This document shows, one piece after another, positions 1-7,662 of a stretch of DNA of 64,000 bases. Origin of the DNA: an archaeon (lineage in GTDB: Archaea; Nanobdellota; Nanobdellia; Pacearchaeales; GW2011-AR1); NCBI GenBank assembly GCA_018694115.1, contig JABHNB010000001.1:1-64000 (forward strand), given 5' to 3'. Within the stretch, counting starts at the first letter, position 1. Every line of letters begins with the position of its first letter. The notes under the pieces are model-generated. The model worked only from the letters and a program-made list of their open reading frames with translations, did not search any database and was not told where the DNA came from. The position numbers and the translations under genes are program-made.

Positions 1-450
1 CGAATCCATGATTCTGAGCCTTCCAGTCCTCACCCATTGCGTCTTCTTAGTGGTCCCAGAGACTGCAGAAACTTTTGCTCTAGTTTGTGGAGCTAAGAGG
101 TTAATTAGGGTTGATTTTCCAATATTTGGGTAGCCTACAATCCCTACTCTCGTACTACTTGTAGTTCTTTCATCTGCGAATTTTACTAATGCATCCTTTA
201 GGCCTGTTACTCCAGTCCTTTTTGTTCCGGAGATGAAGAATGCTTCAGGATATTCGTTTCTTAGGGTTGTGATGTCCTTTTTTCCGATTAGATCTATCTT
301 ATTGAAGACTATTACAACTGTTTTTCCCATTTCTTGTGCCTTTTCTAGGATCTCGCTGTTTCTAGTAAGTTCTGGCATTCGAGCATCCACTAGAAGAATT
401 ACAATGTCGGAGTTCCTTAGAACGTTTAATACTACTGGCCAAAATCCCAT
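1..450 (-). CDS. Circularly permuted GTPase, cut by window edge
   Basis: Reverse-strand reading frame open from the ATG at 450 to base 1, so the C-terminus is missing. The 150 visible residues place the G4 motif NKID (about residue 50) and a G5-like segment before the P-loop GYPNIGKS (about 106-113), followed by a G2-like TT. That order defines circularly permuted GTPases of the YlqF/NOG family, which usually act in ribosome assembly. A second permuted GTPase lies at 38125-39144. The start agrees with the beginning of the conserved fold; a separate longer N-terminus is not possible because of upstream stops. Substrate RNA or ribosomal subunit cannot be told from this fragment. Confidence 0.85.
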   Translation of the reverse strand, partial: MGFWPVVLNVLRNSDIVILLVDARMPELTRNSEILEKAQEMGKTVVIVFNKIDLIGKKDITTLRNEYPEAFFISGTKRTGVTGLKDALVKFADERTTSSTRVGIVGYPNIGKSTLINLLAPQTRAKVSAVSGTTKKTQWVRTGRLRIMDS

Positions 451-659
451 GTTTGAATAAGGTCTTTTGGACTTATAAAATAATCTATTGGATAAATTGA
501 CTGGTACTACTTTCTAATTCTTGAGTATCATTTTTTAGTTAAACGCTATATAAAGCAAAGTGTGGCGGAATGTATATTTTGGGGCCCATAATTCTATATA
601 AAGAAAGTTTGTTATTTTCGATTAACTAGGGAGAGTTAAAGAGGTATAAAGGAGGTGAC

Positions 660-803
660 ATGGAAATAGATATTGTAATCAAGTATGACGAACTGAACCG
701 CGATGGGTCTCGAAGAGCTGACAATATCCGAAGGGATATTCAGGAGAGATTTCCTAATGCAGTTTGGGAACGGTATGGCGAAGGCCACCGAATATTAATT
801 TAA
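660..803 (+). CDS. Small protein, 47 aa, unknown
   Basis: Short frame starting at ATG 660 directly after the sequence AAGGAGGTGA, a full-length match to the usual anti-Shine-Dalgarno end of 16S rRNA, spaced 4 nt from GGAGG to the ATG. This is among the strongest ribosome binding sites in the archaeal part, which supports real translation of such a short frame. The product is charged (many Arg, Asp, Glu), has no membrane segment and ends in a beta-like ILI. I do not recognise a family. It converges with the HD gene at 815. It stands alone with no obvious partner. Confidence 0.6.
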   Translation: MEIDIVIKYDELNRDGSRRADNIRRDIQERFPNAVWERYGEGHRILI

Positions 804-826
804 TTTTTTTTAGTTTATTTTTTCTT
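801..826. terminator. T-rich convergent terminator tract
   Basis: T runs of 8 and 6 (with one A/G interruption) lie between the stop of the 47-aa gene and the stop of the convergent HD gene. Oligo-T tracts on the coding strand are the usual archaeal termination signal; this one could serve the plus-strand gene. Confidence 0.4.
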
Positions 827-1432
827 GTAGTTTCGAATCAAGCCTTTCACTAACTCAACATTCCTTGCCTTTCCAGGATCCCTTAGCCTTCTAGCTATAT
901 CAGTATGGTATTTGTGACCTTCTAGGAATGCTACTTGGCCTTCAAGCCATTCTAGATTGTGGGGTTTGTCCCATTCTTCCCTTAGATTTTCGGATCTCTT
1001 TAGGAAATCAGGTCTTCCAAGTTGGCCAAGGTCTGCATCACAGATTATTCTTCCTGAAAGGTCTTTTGGATCTTGAGGCATAACTGTAGCTACGATTATT
1101 TCTCCAACCCTTGTTGTTTGGTCGATTGAATAGCCGAAATCGGGTAATCTATCTGCGGCATACATTGCGCTTTCTAGTTCATTATCTGTTCTTTCAGGAA
1201 TCACAATGACATCATGTAAGACTGCGGCGGTTTCTAGGGCGAAACGTTCTTCTCCGCCTATGCCTGCCATCTTAGCGTATTGTCTTGCGGTGTTCCAGAC
1301 ATCCATTCCATGTGCAAAGTTGTGATAAGGTAACTCTGGATAGTCTGCTCTTGCTATCTCAATGACCTCCCCCAACATTTCTTCGTGTTTTCCTTCCATA
1401 ATAACCTTAAGGATGCGTTTTATATTAAACAT
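815..1432 (-). CDS. HD-domain phosphohydrolase
   Basis: 205 aa. The HD superfamily signature is visible: a first His cluster YHNFAH (about residues 36-41), the HD pair in AAVLHDV (about 90-96), and a later conserved Asp in CDADLG (about 150). The spacing matches soluble metal-dependent HD hydrolases acting on nucleotides or other phosphoesters; the substrate cannot be assigned. No membrane segment. A start at 1432 leaves a short AT-rich gap to the divergent Lrp gene at 1492, where a TATA-like sequence around 1463 serves the plus strand. Confidence 0.75.
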   Translation of the reverse strand: MFNIKRILKVIMEGKHEEMLGEVIEIARADYPELPYHNFAHGMDVWNTARQYAKMAGIGGEERFALETAAVLHDVIVIPERTDNELESAMYAADRLPDFGYSIDQTTRVGEIIVATVMPQDPKDLSGRIICDADLGQLGRPDFLKRSENLREEWDKPHNLEWLEGQVAFLEGHKYHTDIARRLRDPGKARNVELVKGLIRNYKKK

Positions 1433-1491
1433 CTGAATGGAATTTACGCCTTTTCCGAAAGATTTATAATGAATCTTAGGTTAATCAGTAT

Positions 1492-2505
1492 ATGAGATAC
1501 TTACAGAAGAATGGAAAGGTTAAGCAGGTTAAGCTTGATGTGAAGGATAAGAAGATTGTTTCACTTCTTTCTACTGATGCTAGGATGCCACTCACCCAGA
1601 TTTCTAAGAAGGTGGGGCTTTCTAGGGATGCTGTGAGCTATAGAATTAAGGGGTTTGAGGATAAGGGAGTTATTCAGGGTTATAGAACGATTGTGAATAT
1701 TGGAAAATTTGGCTATGACAATTATCATCTGTTCATTAAGTTGAATAATCCATCTTCTGAAGCTGAAAAGAAGGTTGTTGCTAAGTTGGTGAAGCGGCCA
1801 TTTATTAGGGCGATCTTGAAGTTCAGTGGGAACTTTGATTTGGAGATTGCATTGGTGGCTAAGGGTGTTTCTGGTTTGGATGATGTTTTAGGGAAGGTTC
1901 TATCAGATTGTAATGGGATGATCCAGGATTATGAAGTTCTGGCGATCTCAAAGAATTATGTTGCGGAGACTTTTCCACCTAATTTTTCTGGGTTGGCTCC
2001 AATGAAGAAGGATGTTGTTGGGGGTAGTCGTGGTAAGTTGGATGGAGTTGATATTAAAATCTTGGATATTTTGGGAGAAGAAGCTCAGACTCCTTTGTTT
2101 GAGATCGGGGGGAAAGTTGGGCTTTCTGCCGACGCTGTTAGTTATAGGATAAAGAACATGATTGCATCAGGAGTGATCATCAAGTTTATCCCTGCGATTA
2201 ATTATATCTCGCTTGGTTATAGTTTATACACCTTCTTGTTGAATATCGATGGGTTCGATGCGGAGAAAGAGAATAAGTTGAAGAGTTTCTTGGATAAAGA
2301 TCGTAATACGCTTTGGGCAGTTAAGACTATTGGGAGATATAATGTTTTGATCTACCTATTGGTCAAGGATGTTGCGGATTTACAGGAGACGATCTTGAAG
2401 TTGAGAGGATTGTTTCCTAAGCAGTTGAACAGATATGAAATGCTGATTGCATATGAAGAGTATAAGTATGTTTATTTCCCGAAGGGGCTTGTTGGAAACC
2501 CTTAA
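1492..2505 (+). CDS. Double-unit Lrp/AsnC transcriptional regulator
   Basis: 337 aa made of two Lrp/AsnC units in tandem. Each begins with a winged HTH carrying nearly the same recognition helix (LSRDAVSYRIK near residue 45 and LSADAVSYRIK near 210) and is followed by an Lrp-type ligand/oligomerisation region. Ordinary Lrp proteins are about 150 aa, so this is a fused or duplicated form, known in several archaea. A TATA-like box near 1463 sits about 28 nt before the ATG, implying a leaderless transcript. The last 15 codons are copied almost exactly downstream of the Fic gene (6890-6952). The regulated genes are unknown. Confidence 0.85.
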   Translation: MRYLQKNGKVKQVKLDVKDKKIVSLLSTDARMPLTQISKKVGLSRDAVSYRIKGFEDKGVIQGYRTIVNIGKFGYDNYHLFIKLNNPSSEAEKKVVAKLVKRPFIRAILKFSGNFDLEIALVAKGVSGLDDVLGKVLSDCNGMIQDYEVLAISKNYVAETFPPNFSGLAPMKKDVVGGSRGKLDGVDIKILDILGEEAQTPLFEIGGKVGLSADAVSYRIKNMIASGVIIKFIPAINYISLGYSLYTFLLNIDGFDAEKENKLKSFLDKDRNTLWAVKTIGRYNVLIYLLVKDVADLQETILKLRGLFPKQLNRYEMLIAYEEYKYVYFPKGLVGNP

Positions 2506-2532
2506 AAACTTCTAACGCGATTATCTGAAAGG

Positions 2533-3417
2533 ATGGATCAAGAAGAAGTTCAGGTGAAAAGTAGGGGGAAGATTTTGCTAGAGTCAGTTTTATGGGGGGC
2601 TGGATTTTATCTTTTAACATTTTGCATATTTCTCTTGGTTGGTTTTTTTAGTGTAAGTGGATTCAGAGAAGTCAGTCGACTCTTCGGGACCGCCCTCATG
2701 TTTCCAATTCCAATATTCATAATATTTTCAATAACTTCGTATAATACAATAAAATCAAAAGAACGTCAATCAGGGAAAATAGCCTTTTCGAGAAATTTAT
2801 ATTTTTTATTGATATCCTCAATTGCACTAGCGGTTCTTCTTAATGGGCTTATGATGATTCCTTGTAGGGGTATCTGCTCCGGAGAATCTGCTATGGCATA
2901 TTTTATGATAACTGGCTTTATCGCAGCATATTTTGTCATTGGAATAATATTTTCTAGCTTATTTTCTTGGGTCTACTTTTCCTTACGTGGGAAAGGAACA
3001 GCAATACTTCTTGTTGCCCTGATTATCTTAGCATTATTGATTGGTTTTGGTAAATTTTACTATAATGGTTTTTGTTTAACTGGGGATGAAGGCTGCTACT
3101 TCGAGAGGGCTTTTGCTGCAGGAGATCCTACAATCTGTGAAAGAGCGTGGATAAGTGAAAGCTGTTATCTCGCATATGCTCGTACACAGGAGGATGAATC
3201 TTTTTGCGATAAATATCTTAATGATGGGCCCCTTGATGGGAGTTATGCCCGAAGCTCATGTTATAGTGATTTTGCTATAAGAAAAAATGACCCAGAGCTA
3301 TGTAAGAAAGTAAATATGGATTGGGCGAGATCAGGATGCTGTAGCCAAGTTTTCAATTTGGAAGATATTAAGGATTTAACGGCAGAGCAAAAGGTTGCTT
3401 GCGGTATGGGATTGTAA
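2533..3417 (+). CDS. Multi-spanning membrane protein with Cys-rich C-terminus
   Basis: 294 aa. About five hydrophobic segments occupy residues 15-180. The C-terminal 110 residues are polar and contain repeated units of the form A-x-D-x-x-x-C-e/k ... C-Y-x-x-x-A, with paired cysteines (CYFERAFAAGDPTIC and similar). Such Cys-pair repeats are common in predicted extracellular parts of DPANN archaeal proteins and probably form disulfides. The gene begins 27 nt after the Lrp gene, with a TTAAAAA element just before, so it may have its own promoter. Function unknown. Confidence 0.65.
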   Translation: MDQEEVQVKSRGKILLESVLWGAGFYLLTFCIFLLVGFFSVSGFREVSRLFGTALMFPIPIFIIFSITSYNTIKSKERQSGKIAFSRNLYFLLISSIALAVLLNGLMMIPCRGICSGESAMAYFMITGFIAAYFVIGIIFSSLFSWVYFSLRGKGTAILLVALIILALLIGFGKFYYNGFCLTGDEGCYFERAFAAGDPTICERAWISESCYLAYARTQEDESFCDKYLNDGPLDGSYARSSCYSDFAIRKNDPELCKKVNMDWARSGCCSQVFNLEDIKDLTAEQKVACGMGL

Positions 3418-3464
3418 GAAAAAGGCCAGGGGATTAAGTTAATCAAGGAGCCCTTATTATATCT

Positions 3465-3674
3465 TTAATCCATGTCCGGATAATCATCTGAATCATCGTA
3501 TGCTTGATAGTGTGGATGGGGTAAATCATCGTAGTCTTCCACTTCCTTATATTTAAATAAAAATCCGCCTCGTTGCTTAATTGCTCTTCGGATATGTGGA
3601 TTTTCGATATCTGTTAAACTTATTTGATGTCCCATTATTTCACATTTATCGGGTAATCTTTTTTCGTTTTTCAT
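3465..3674 (-). CDS. Putative RiPP precursor peptide B
   Basis: 69 aa, downstream of the radical SAM gene and paralogous to the next peptide. Residues about 13-40 form a leader shared by both (IMGH then I-x-NPHIRRAIKQRGGFLF). The remaining 28 residues differ: this one is rich in Asp, Tyr, His and Pro and ends in DYPDMD. A conserved leader with a divergent, aromatic- and acid-rich tail beside a SPASM-type radical SAM enzyme is the usual layout of ribosomally made, enzyme-modified peptides. Spacing to the preceding peptide gene is 11 nt. No signal sequence. The role is inferred from context, not from a recognised family. Confidence 0.6.
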   Translation of the reverse strand: MKNEKRLPDKCEIMGHQISLTDIENPHIRRAIKQRGGFLFKYKEVEDYDDLPHPHYQAYDDSDDYPDMD

Positions 3675-3685
3675 TTTGTTAATAA

Positions 3686-3931
3686 CTACCTGTAGTCGTT
3701 TGCATCACAGTGTTCATTATGTCTATATTGTTCAGTATATGCTCCACTTTCCGTATGTTCTGTATGCCAGCGGGTTGGTTGATATCCTCCTTCGCAATAG
3801 TTTTTATTTTCACGATACCAAAATAAAAATCCGCCTCGTTGCTTAATTGCTCTTCGGATATGTGGATTTTTTATTTTTGAAGGATCTATCTCATGTCCCA
3901 TTATTTCACCGGTTTTTTTCTTTTTGGCCAT
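3686..3931 (-). CDS. Putative RiPP precursor peptide A
   Basis: 81 aa. It shares the IMGH and NPHIRRAIKQRGGFLF leader with the downstream paralogue, then continues into a different tail of about 40 residues containing several Tyr, His, Trp and two Cys and ending in NDYR. Its ATG overlaps the TAA stop of the radical SAM gene (TAATG), so translation is probably coupled. Fifty bases in the leader (3821-3870) are identical to 3555-3604 in the other peptide gene, including silent positions. The likely role is substrate of the adjacent SPASM enzyme, inferred from operon structure. Confidence 0.65.
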   Translation of the reverse strand: MAKKKKTGEIMGHEIDPSKIKNPHIRRAIKQRGGFLFWYRENKNYCEGGYQPTRWHTEHTESGAYTEQYRHNEHCDANDYR

Positions 3932-5028
3932 TATTGTTTACCTCCTTTCATTTCGGTCTTAGCTAATTCTTCATGTACTTTCCTTTCAATATGTTTGAAC
4001 ATCATTTTATATCCGGCGCAATAGGGATCTTTGCCCATCAAATCTCCCGCAACAAGGGCATTATGTGGGCATCCTCCATTACAAATTGGTACGTAGTCGC
4101 ATTTTTTACATCCTGCCATATTTTCTAGTCTTCTTTCTTTAAGTCTTTTTCTTACGCTTGATTCAAGTGCCTCTGTTAATCCGTTAGGTTCGTTTACATT
4201 TCCCATCCAGTAATCTTTTAGTCCGTCAAATCTTCCGCACGGATATATATCTCCCTGGGGACCTATAGATACAAAGTTGTCTTGGCAAGAGCCCGAATAA
4301 TTGCACCCCGAAGGCCTACTTGTCATAAAATTTCCTATAATTTGAGAAAATGGATCTATTCTAATGGCATCGTAGTCTTCGATCCATCTGTCGAATAATT
4401 TATTCATTGCGGTTGCATACTCAACAGGAGAGATTCCAAAAGTTGGGTCTGCTGCATCAATTATATGATTTAGTTTTAGACTAATTTTTTCTCCGTTAAA
4501 GAAATCATATATTTTGTCAAGGTGAGGCAAATTTTCTTTGTTAACTACTGTTATTGCACCGTTACCAACAAATGCCTCTCGATCTCTTGCCATTTTTATT
4601 CCGCGAAAGATATCTTCAAATGCACCTTTCCCACTTGCATGAACCCTTGTTTTGTCGTTTACTTCTTTTGGACCATCGATGCTAAATCCTAGGTAGAAAT
4701 CTTTTTCTTGTTCGATAAAATCTAAAAGTTCTTCAGTTATTAATGTCCCATTTGATTGGATAGCATTAGAGATGTTTCGTCCATCTGCCTTAAGGGCATG
4801 TGAAATTTGTGCGGCTTCTCTAAAGAAATCCATTCCGGCCAATAGTGGTTCTCCACCGTGCCAAATAAAATGTGCTCCCCCTTCCCCCGATGCTTCTGCA
4901 ACCTGGGCCATAGTATTTTGAAGTGTTTCTTGAGACATCATTCCCTTTTCTGCCTCATCAGTCAAATAGCAATATTTACACCTAAGATTGCAGTCGTGGG
5001 TTGGTTTCACAATGGCTGTTAATCCCAT
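3931..5028 (-). CDS. Radical SAM/SPASM peptide maturase
   Basis: 365 aa. The radical SAM cluster motif CNLRCKYC lies at residues 13-20 (Cys13, Cys17, Cys20), followed by the GGEPLL motif near 58. The C-terminal SPASM region carries the expected Cys series: CNYSGSC, YPCGRF, CKKC, CNGGC and a last YCAGY, enough for two auxiliary Fe-S clusters. Length and layout match the anaerobic sulfatase-maturase branch, but no sulfatase is nearby and two small paralogous peptides follow directly, the first overlapping its stop codon. The most likely role is oxidative modification or crosslinking of those peptides in the cytoplasm. Confidence is high for the enzyme class, moderate for the substrate. Confidence 0.85.
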   Translation of the reverse strand: MGLTAIVKPTHDCNLRCKYCYLTDEAEKGMMSQETLQNTMAQVAEASGEGGAHFIWHGGEPLLAGMDFFREAAQISHALKADGRNISNAIQSNGTLITEELLDFIEQEKDFYLGFSIDGPKEVNDKTRVHASGKGAFEDIFRGIKMARDREAFVGNGAITVVNKENLPHLDKIYDFFNGEKISLKLNHIIDAADPTFGISPVEYATAMNKLFDRWIEDYDAIRIDPFSQIIGNFMTSRPSGCNYSGSCQDNFVSIGPQGDIYPCGRFDGLKDYWMGNVNEPNGLTEALESSVRKRLKERRLENMAGCKKCDYVPICNGGCPHNALVAGDLMGKDPYCAGYKMMFKHIERKVHEELAKTEMKGGKQ

Positions 5029-5132
5029 TTTGTTTTTTATCAGAACTCTTCTTCCCTTTGGGATACATTTATTGGGATTTTAGAGTTTTTAAGGTTTCCG
5101 AGTACCATTTAAGCATCTAGAAGGATGGGAGA

Positions 5133-5702
5133 TCAAGGAGCTCTAATCTTATCCTCGAAAATGAATTCTACTCCGCCAATTGGATCACTTATACATTCAT
5201 ATTCCATTCCGGATCTTCTTAACTTTTCAATTGCTCTTACTATGCTATCTGCCCAGTCAGTTCTATTTTTCACACTCCCTGCATCTTTATTGTACCAATC
5301 TGTAGTTGATTGATGCGTAACAAATCTTGCTATGCCATTATTCATTGCGATCTCTCCACAAGGTTCACAAGGAGTCCACGTTGCATAAAGCGTACATCCC
5401 ACAAGGGAAATACCCTTTCTATTTGCCACATAAGCTGCATCTCTTTCAGCATGAGTCAAATCACAATATTTTTCAGGTCTTTCAAGAATAACTCTTTCCT
5501 CATTCCCATCATATCTCTCATTTAAACCAAAATGTACTCTATTTGCCCCTCTGGAAATAATTTCTAATGAAGGGCTGACGATTACCGCCCCGGTCTGAAG
5601 ATTTGCATCTTGCGATAAATCTCGTGCCGCCTTAAATGCCTCTCTTAAAAAATAAATGTCCCGCTCTCTCTGAGACATGGCTTGAATATCACCTTTTTCC
5701 AT
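5133..5702 (-). CDS. Deoxycytidylate/cytidine deaminase family protein
   Basis: 189 aa zinc-dependent deaminase. The zinc-binding and catalytic motifs are seen as HAE (near residue 84) and PCEPC (near 112), the C[H]AE/PCxxC pattern of CDA-superfamily enzymes; dCMP deaminase is the closest match in length and in the TGAVIV segment near residue 38. It would supply dUMP for thymidylate synthesis, but other substrates of the superfamily are possible. A TATA-like CTTATAAGC about 27 nt upstream of the 5702 ATG supports this start and a leaderless message. Confidence 0.8.
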   Translation of the reverse strand: MEKGDIQAMSQRERDIYFLREAFKAARDLSQDANLQTGAVIVSPSLEIISRGANRVHFGLNERYDGNEERVILERPEKYCDLTHAERDAAYVANRKGISLVGCTLYATWTPCEPCGEIAMNNGIARFVTHQSTTDWYNKDAGSVKNRTDWADSIVRAIEKLRRSGMEYECISDPIGGVEFIFEDKIRAP

Positions 5703-5786
5703 GATTGTATGAGGTTTGATATTGCTTATAAGGATTTATGGGGTGTGGTGTATAGTTAGGACCAATTAGTAGAAAAATAGCTTAAA

Positions 5787-5893
5787 GTTAGGGATCAAAA
5801 GATCGAAAAGTAGACAATTCTATTGTATGCTCCAATGTATACGCAATTATATGCAAAAATTGTTAGGGATCAAAAGATCGAAAAGTATATAAA
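5787..5893 (+). promoter_or_regulatory. Promoter with two 26-bp direct repeats before the Fic gene
   Basis: The 26-nt sequence beginning GTTAGGGATCAAAAG occurs at 5787-5812 and again at 5862-5887, 75 bp apart start to start. Each copy holds GATC-AAAA-GATC, a short palindrome. The second copy runs directly into a TATA box (GTATATAAAG, 5885-5894) that lies about 25 nt before the ATG at 5915. A protein bound to the proximal copy would block the basal transcription factors, so autoregulation of the Fic gene is a reasonable inference. Confidence 0.6.
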
Positions 5894-5914
5894 GTCTTTT
5901 TATTGATAATTTAT

Positions 5915-6868
5915 ATGAGTTCGATTGATAAGGTGGAAGTTAAGGGGCATACTTATCTTAAATTTGTAAAAAAATCTACTTTTATGGGTAAAAAATTTGT
6001 ATACAAAGAACACATCGGAAAGGGGACCTCAGCAATTACTAAGGAAAAGCATCTTTTAGAAAATTTGGATAAAATTACAAAAGAAGAATTAAATTTCAAG
6101 TTAGGTTTTTTAAAATCAATTAATAAAGAATTATCTTATGATGGCAATCTTCCCGAAAAAATAGAAGAAAAAGCAATTAAGATAAACAATTTAAAGGAGA
6201 TAAAGAAACATCCGAAATCTGTCGAAACAGATTTTGCAATTAAATTTATTTTTAATTCTAATAATATTGAGGGGTCAAAAATCCCTGAACAGGCAGTTAA
6301 AAAAATTATAGAAACCGGTAATCTAGGCTATAAAAACAAAAATGAGGCACGTGAAGCACTGAATTCAATAGATGCCTTTGAATATCTAAAGGATTTTAAT
6401 TTTAATCTGGAGTCAATCAAAAGATTGTATTATATTTTAACTAAAAAATTGCTAATGGATAATAGAAACCCCTATCCCCGAGGATTTAAAACAGTGGATT
6501 TAGTTGTTGGTAACTCTCCAACGAGCGATCCAAAAGATGTCAAAAGAGAACTGGAAGAATTGATTAAATGGTATAAGAAAAATAAAAAGAAAATTCACCC
6601 CCTAATATTAGCATATGATTTTCATCTGGAATATGAAAGAATTCACCCATTCAGAGATGCAAATGGAAGAACTGGAAGATTAATCCTAAATAAGATATTG
6701 ATTCAAAATGGGTATCCCCCAATAATCGTTCATAAAGAGAACAAAGAATCATATTTCAATGCAATAGCTTCGGCAAGAGATGGGCGAAAGAAAAAATATT
6801 ATCAATTCATGTTAAAACAAACAAATAAATCTTATGATTATCTATTGGGGATATTGGATAAGTATTAG
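5915..6868 (+). CDS. Fic-domain protein (class II-like)
   Basis: 317 aa. The Fic core motif is present as HPFRDANGRTGR (about residues 247-258), with Ala in place of the usual first Gly of DGNGR. An N-terminal inhibitory-helix motif SNNIEG matches the (S/T)xxxE(G/N) pattern of self-inhibited class II Fic enzymes, which transfer AMP to target proteins. I chose the ATG at 5915 rather than the in-frame TTG at 5903 because of the TATA spacing. The N-terminal 90 residues resemble those of the second Fic protein at 39258. Target unknown; it could act as a toxin or a host regulator. Confidence 0.85.
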   Translation: MSSIDKVEVKGHTYLKFVKKSTFMGKKFVYKEHIGKGTSAITKEKHLLENLDKITKEELNFKLGFLKSINKELSYDGNLPEKIEEKAIKINNLKEIKKHPKSVETDFAIKFIFNSNNIEGSKIPEQAVKKIIETGNLGYKNKNEAREALNSIDAFEYLKDFNFNLESIKRLYYILTKKLLMDNRNPYPRGFKTVDLVVGNSPTSDPKDVKRELEELIKWYKKNKKKIHPLILAYDFHLEYERIHPFRDANGRTGRLILNKILIQNGYPPIIVHKENKESYFNAIASARDGRKKKYYQFMLKQTNKSYDYLLGILDKY

Positions 6869-6889
6869 ATTGTTTTTCGTGCCTATTTA

Positions 6890-6952
6890 ATGTTGATTGC
6901 TTATGAAGAGTATAAGTATGTTTATTTCCCGAAGGGGTTGGTGAAGGTTTGA
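6890..6952 (+). pseudogene. 3' remnant of an Lrp/AsnC gene
   Basis: Twenty codons (start-like ATG, end TGA) encode the same C-terminal tail as the intact double Lrp gene at 1492-2505: LIAYEEYKYVYFPKGLV. DNA identity is near complete over about 50 bases (compare 2441-2493). No HTH or ligand domain precedes it; the Fic gene occupies that place. This is best read as the tail of a second Lrp copy whose body was lost or replaced, perhaps when the Fic gene arrived. Confidence 0.75.
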
Positions 6953-7001
6953 TTTAGCATCTAATCAAAGCATTTATAAGGGTATATCATCTGATATAAC
7001 T

Positions 7002-7298
7002 ATGAAACTAATGATGGAAAAGAAAACTCTTGCAAGATCTCCCCGACTAGATACGGTCTTAATGGTGGAAAAATTTATACAAGAAAGAGATGGAGAATAC
7101 AAAAAGAAGCAATTATGGGGGAGGTTGCCTAAGAAAATGATGTATCAAACGTATAGTACCATAATCGATTATCTATTAATCTCTGGAAAGATCTCTGTAG
7201 ATAGTGAAGGAAAAATTGGGTGGATATTTTATCCGGAAGAGGCAAAGAAGAGGCTTGAGAAGGCGCATTTGACTTGGAGGGGAGGAAAGAAAAAGTGA
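7002..7298 (+). CDS. Winged-HTH antitoxin-like protein
   Basis: 98 aa. After a basic start it has the pattern KKQLWGRLPKKMMYQT followed by TIIDYLLISGKISVD and KIGWIF, a compact winged HTH that is frequent in archaea next to RelE-like toxins. Its TGA stop overlaps the GTG start of the RelE-like gene. A TATA-like element TTTATAAG near 6972 sits about 28 nt before the ATG. Predicted to bind the promoter and neutralise the downstream toxin. Confidence 0.65.
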   Translation: MKLMMEKKTLARSPRLDTVLMVEKFIQERDGEYKKKQLWGRLPKKMMYQTYSTIIDYLLISGKISVDSEGKIGWIFYPEEAKKRLEKAHLTWRGGKKK

Positions 7299-7615
7299 AT
7301 AAGCCCTGCGAAGTCCAATTTGTGAACGAAAAAGTGCAAAAAACCTATGAAGAACTAGAAGAAAAACCACTAAAAGATCAATTAGAAAAGGCATTAGGCG
7401 ATATAGAAGAAAATCCTTTCTGCGGAATTCAGATTCCAAAAAGATTAATCCCAAAAGATTATATTAAGAAACATGGCATCAGTAATGTGTGGAAGTATAA
7501 CCTCCCAGGGGCATGGAGACTTATTTACTCTATTCGTGGGGGAGAAGCAATAATCATAACAATTATTTTAGACTGGATGGATCATAAAACCTATGAGAAA
7601 AAATTCAAATATTGA
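7295..7615 (+). CDS. RelE/ParE-superfamily toxin
   Basis: 106 aa. The C-terminal half NVWKYNLPGAWRLIYSI then IIITIILDWMDHKTYEKKF is the RelE-fold signature: a conserved Arg in WRLIY, the beta strand with ILD, and a Y-E-K/R ending. RelE-like proteins cut mRNA at the ribosome. Start chosen at GTG 7295, which overlaps the upstream stop (GTGA) and is preceded by GGAGGGGAGG; the in-frame TTG at 7274 lies inside the partner gene. Forms a type II toxin-antitoxin pair with the 98-aa HTH protein. Confidence 0.75.
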   Translation: MNKPCEVQFVNEKVQKTYEELEEKPLKDQLEKALGDIEENPFCGIQIPKRLIPKDYIKKHGISNVWKYNLPGAWRLIYSIRGGEAIIITIILDWMDHKTYEKKFKY

Positions 7616-7662
7616 ATGGATCGGAGGGATTCTCGGATGATTGGTGTTGATTATTTTCTAAA

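Noticed and set aside
3465-3931. Two peptides as bacteriocin leaders with a GG cleavage site
   Set aside because: A GG occurs (QRGGFLF) but no peptidase-transporter gene is near; a radical SAM substrate is the better reading.
5787-5887. CRISPR-like pair of 26-bp repeats
   Set aside because: Only two copies with a 49-nt gap, adjacent to a promoter and without Cas genes; an operator pair is more plausible.
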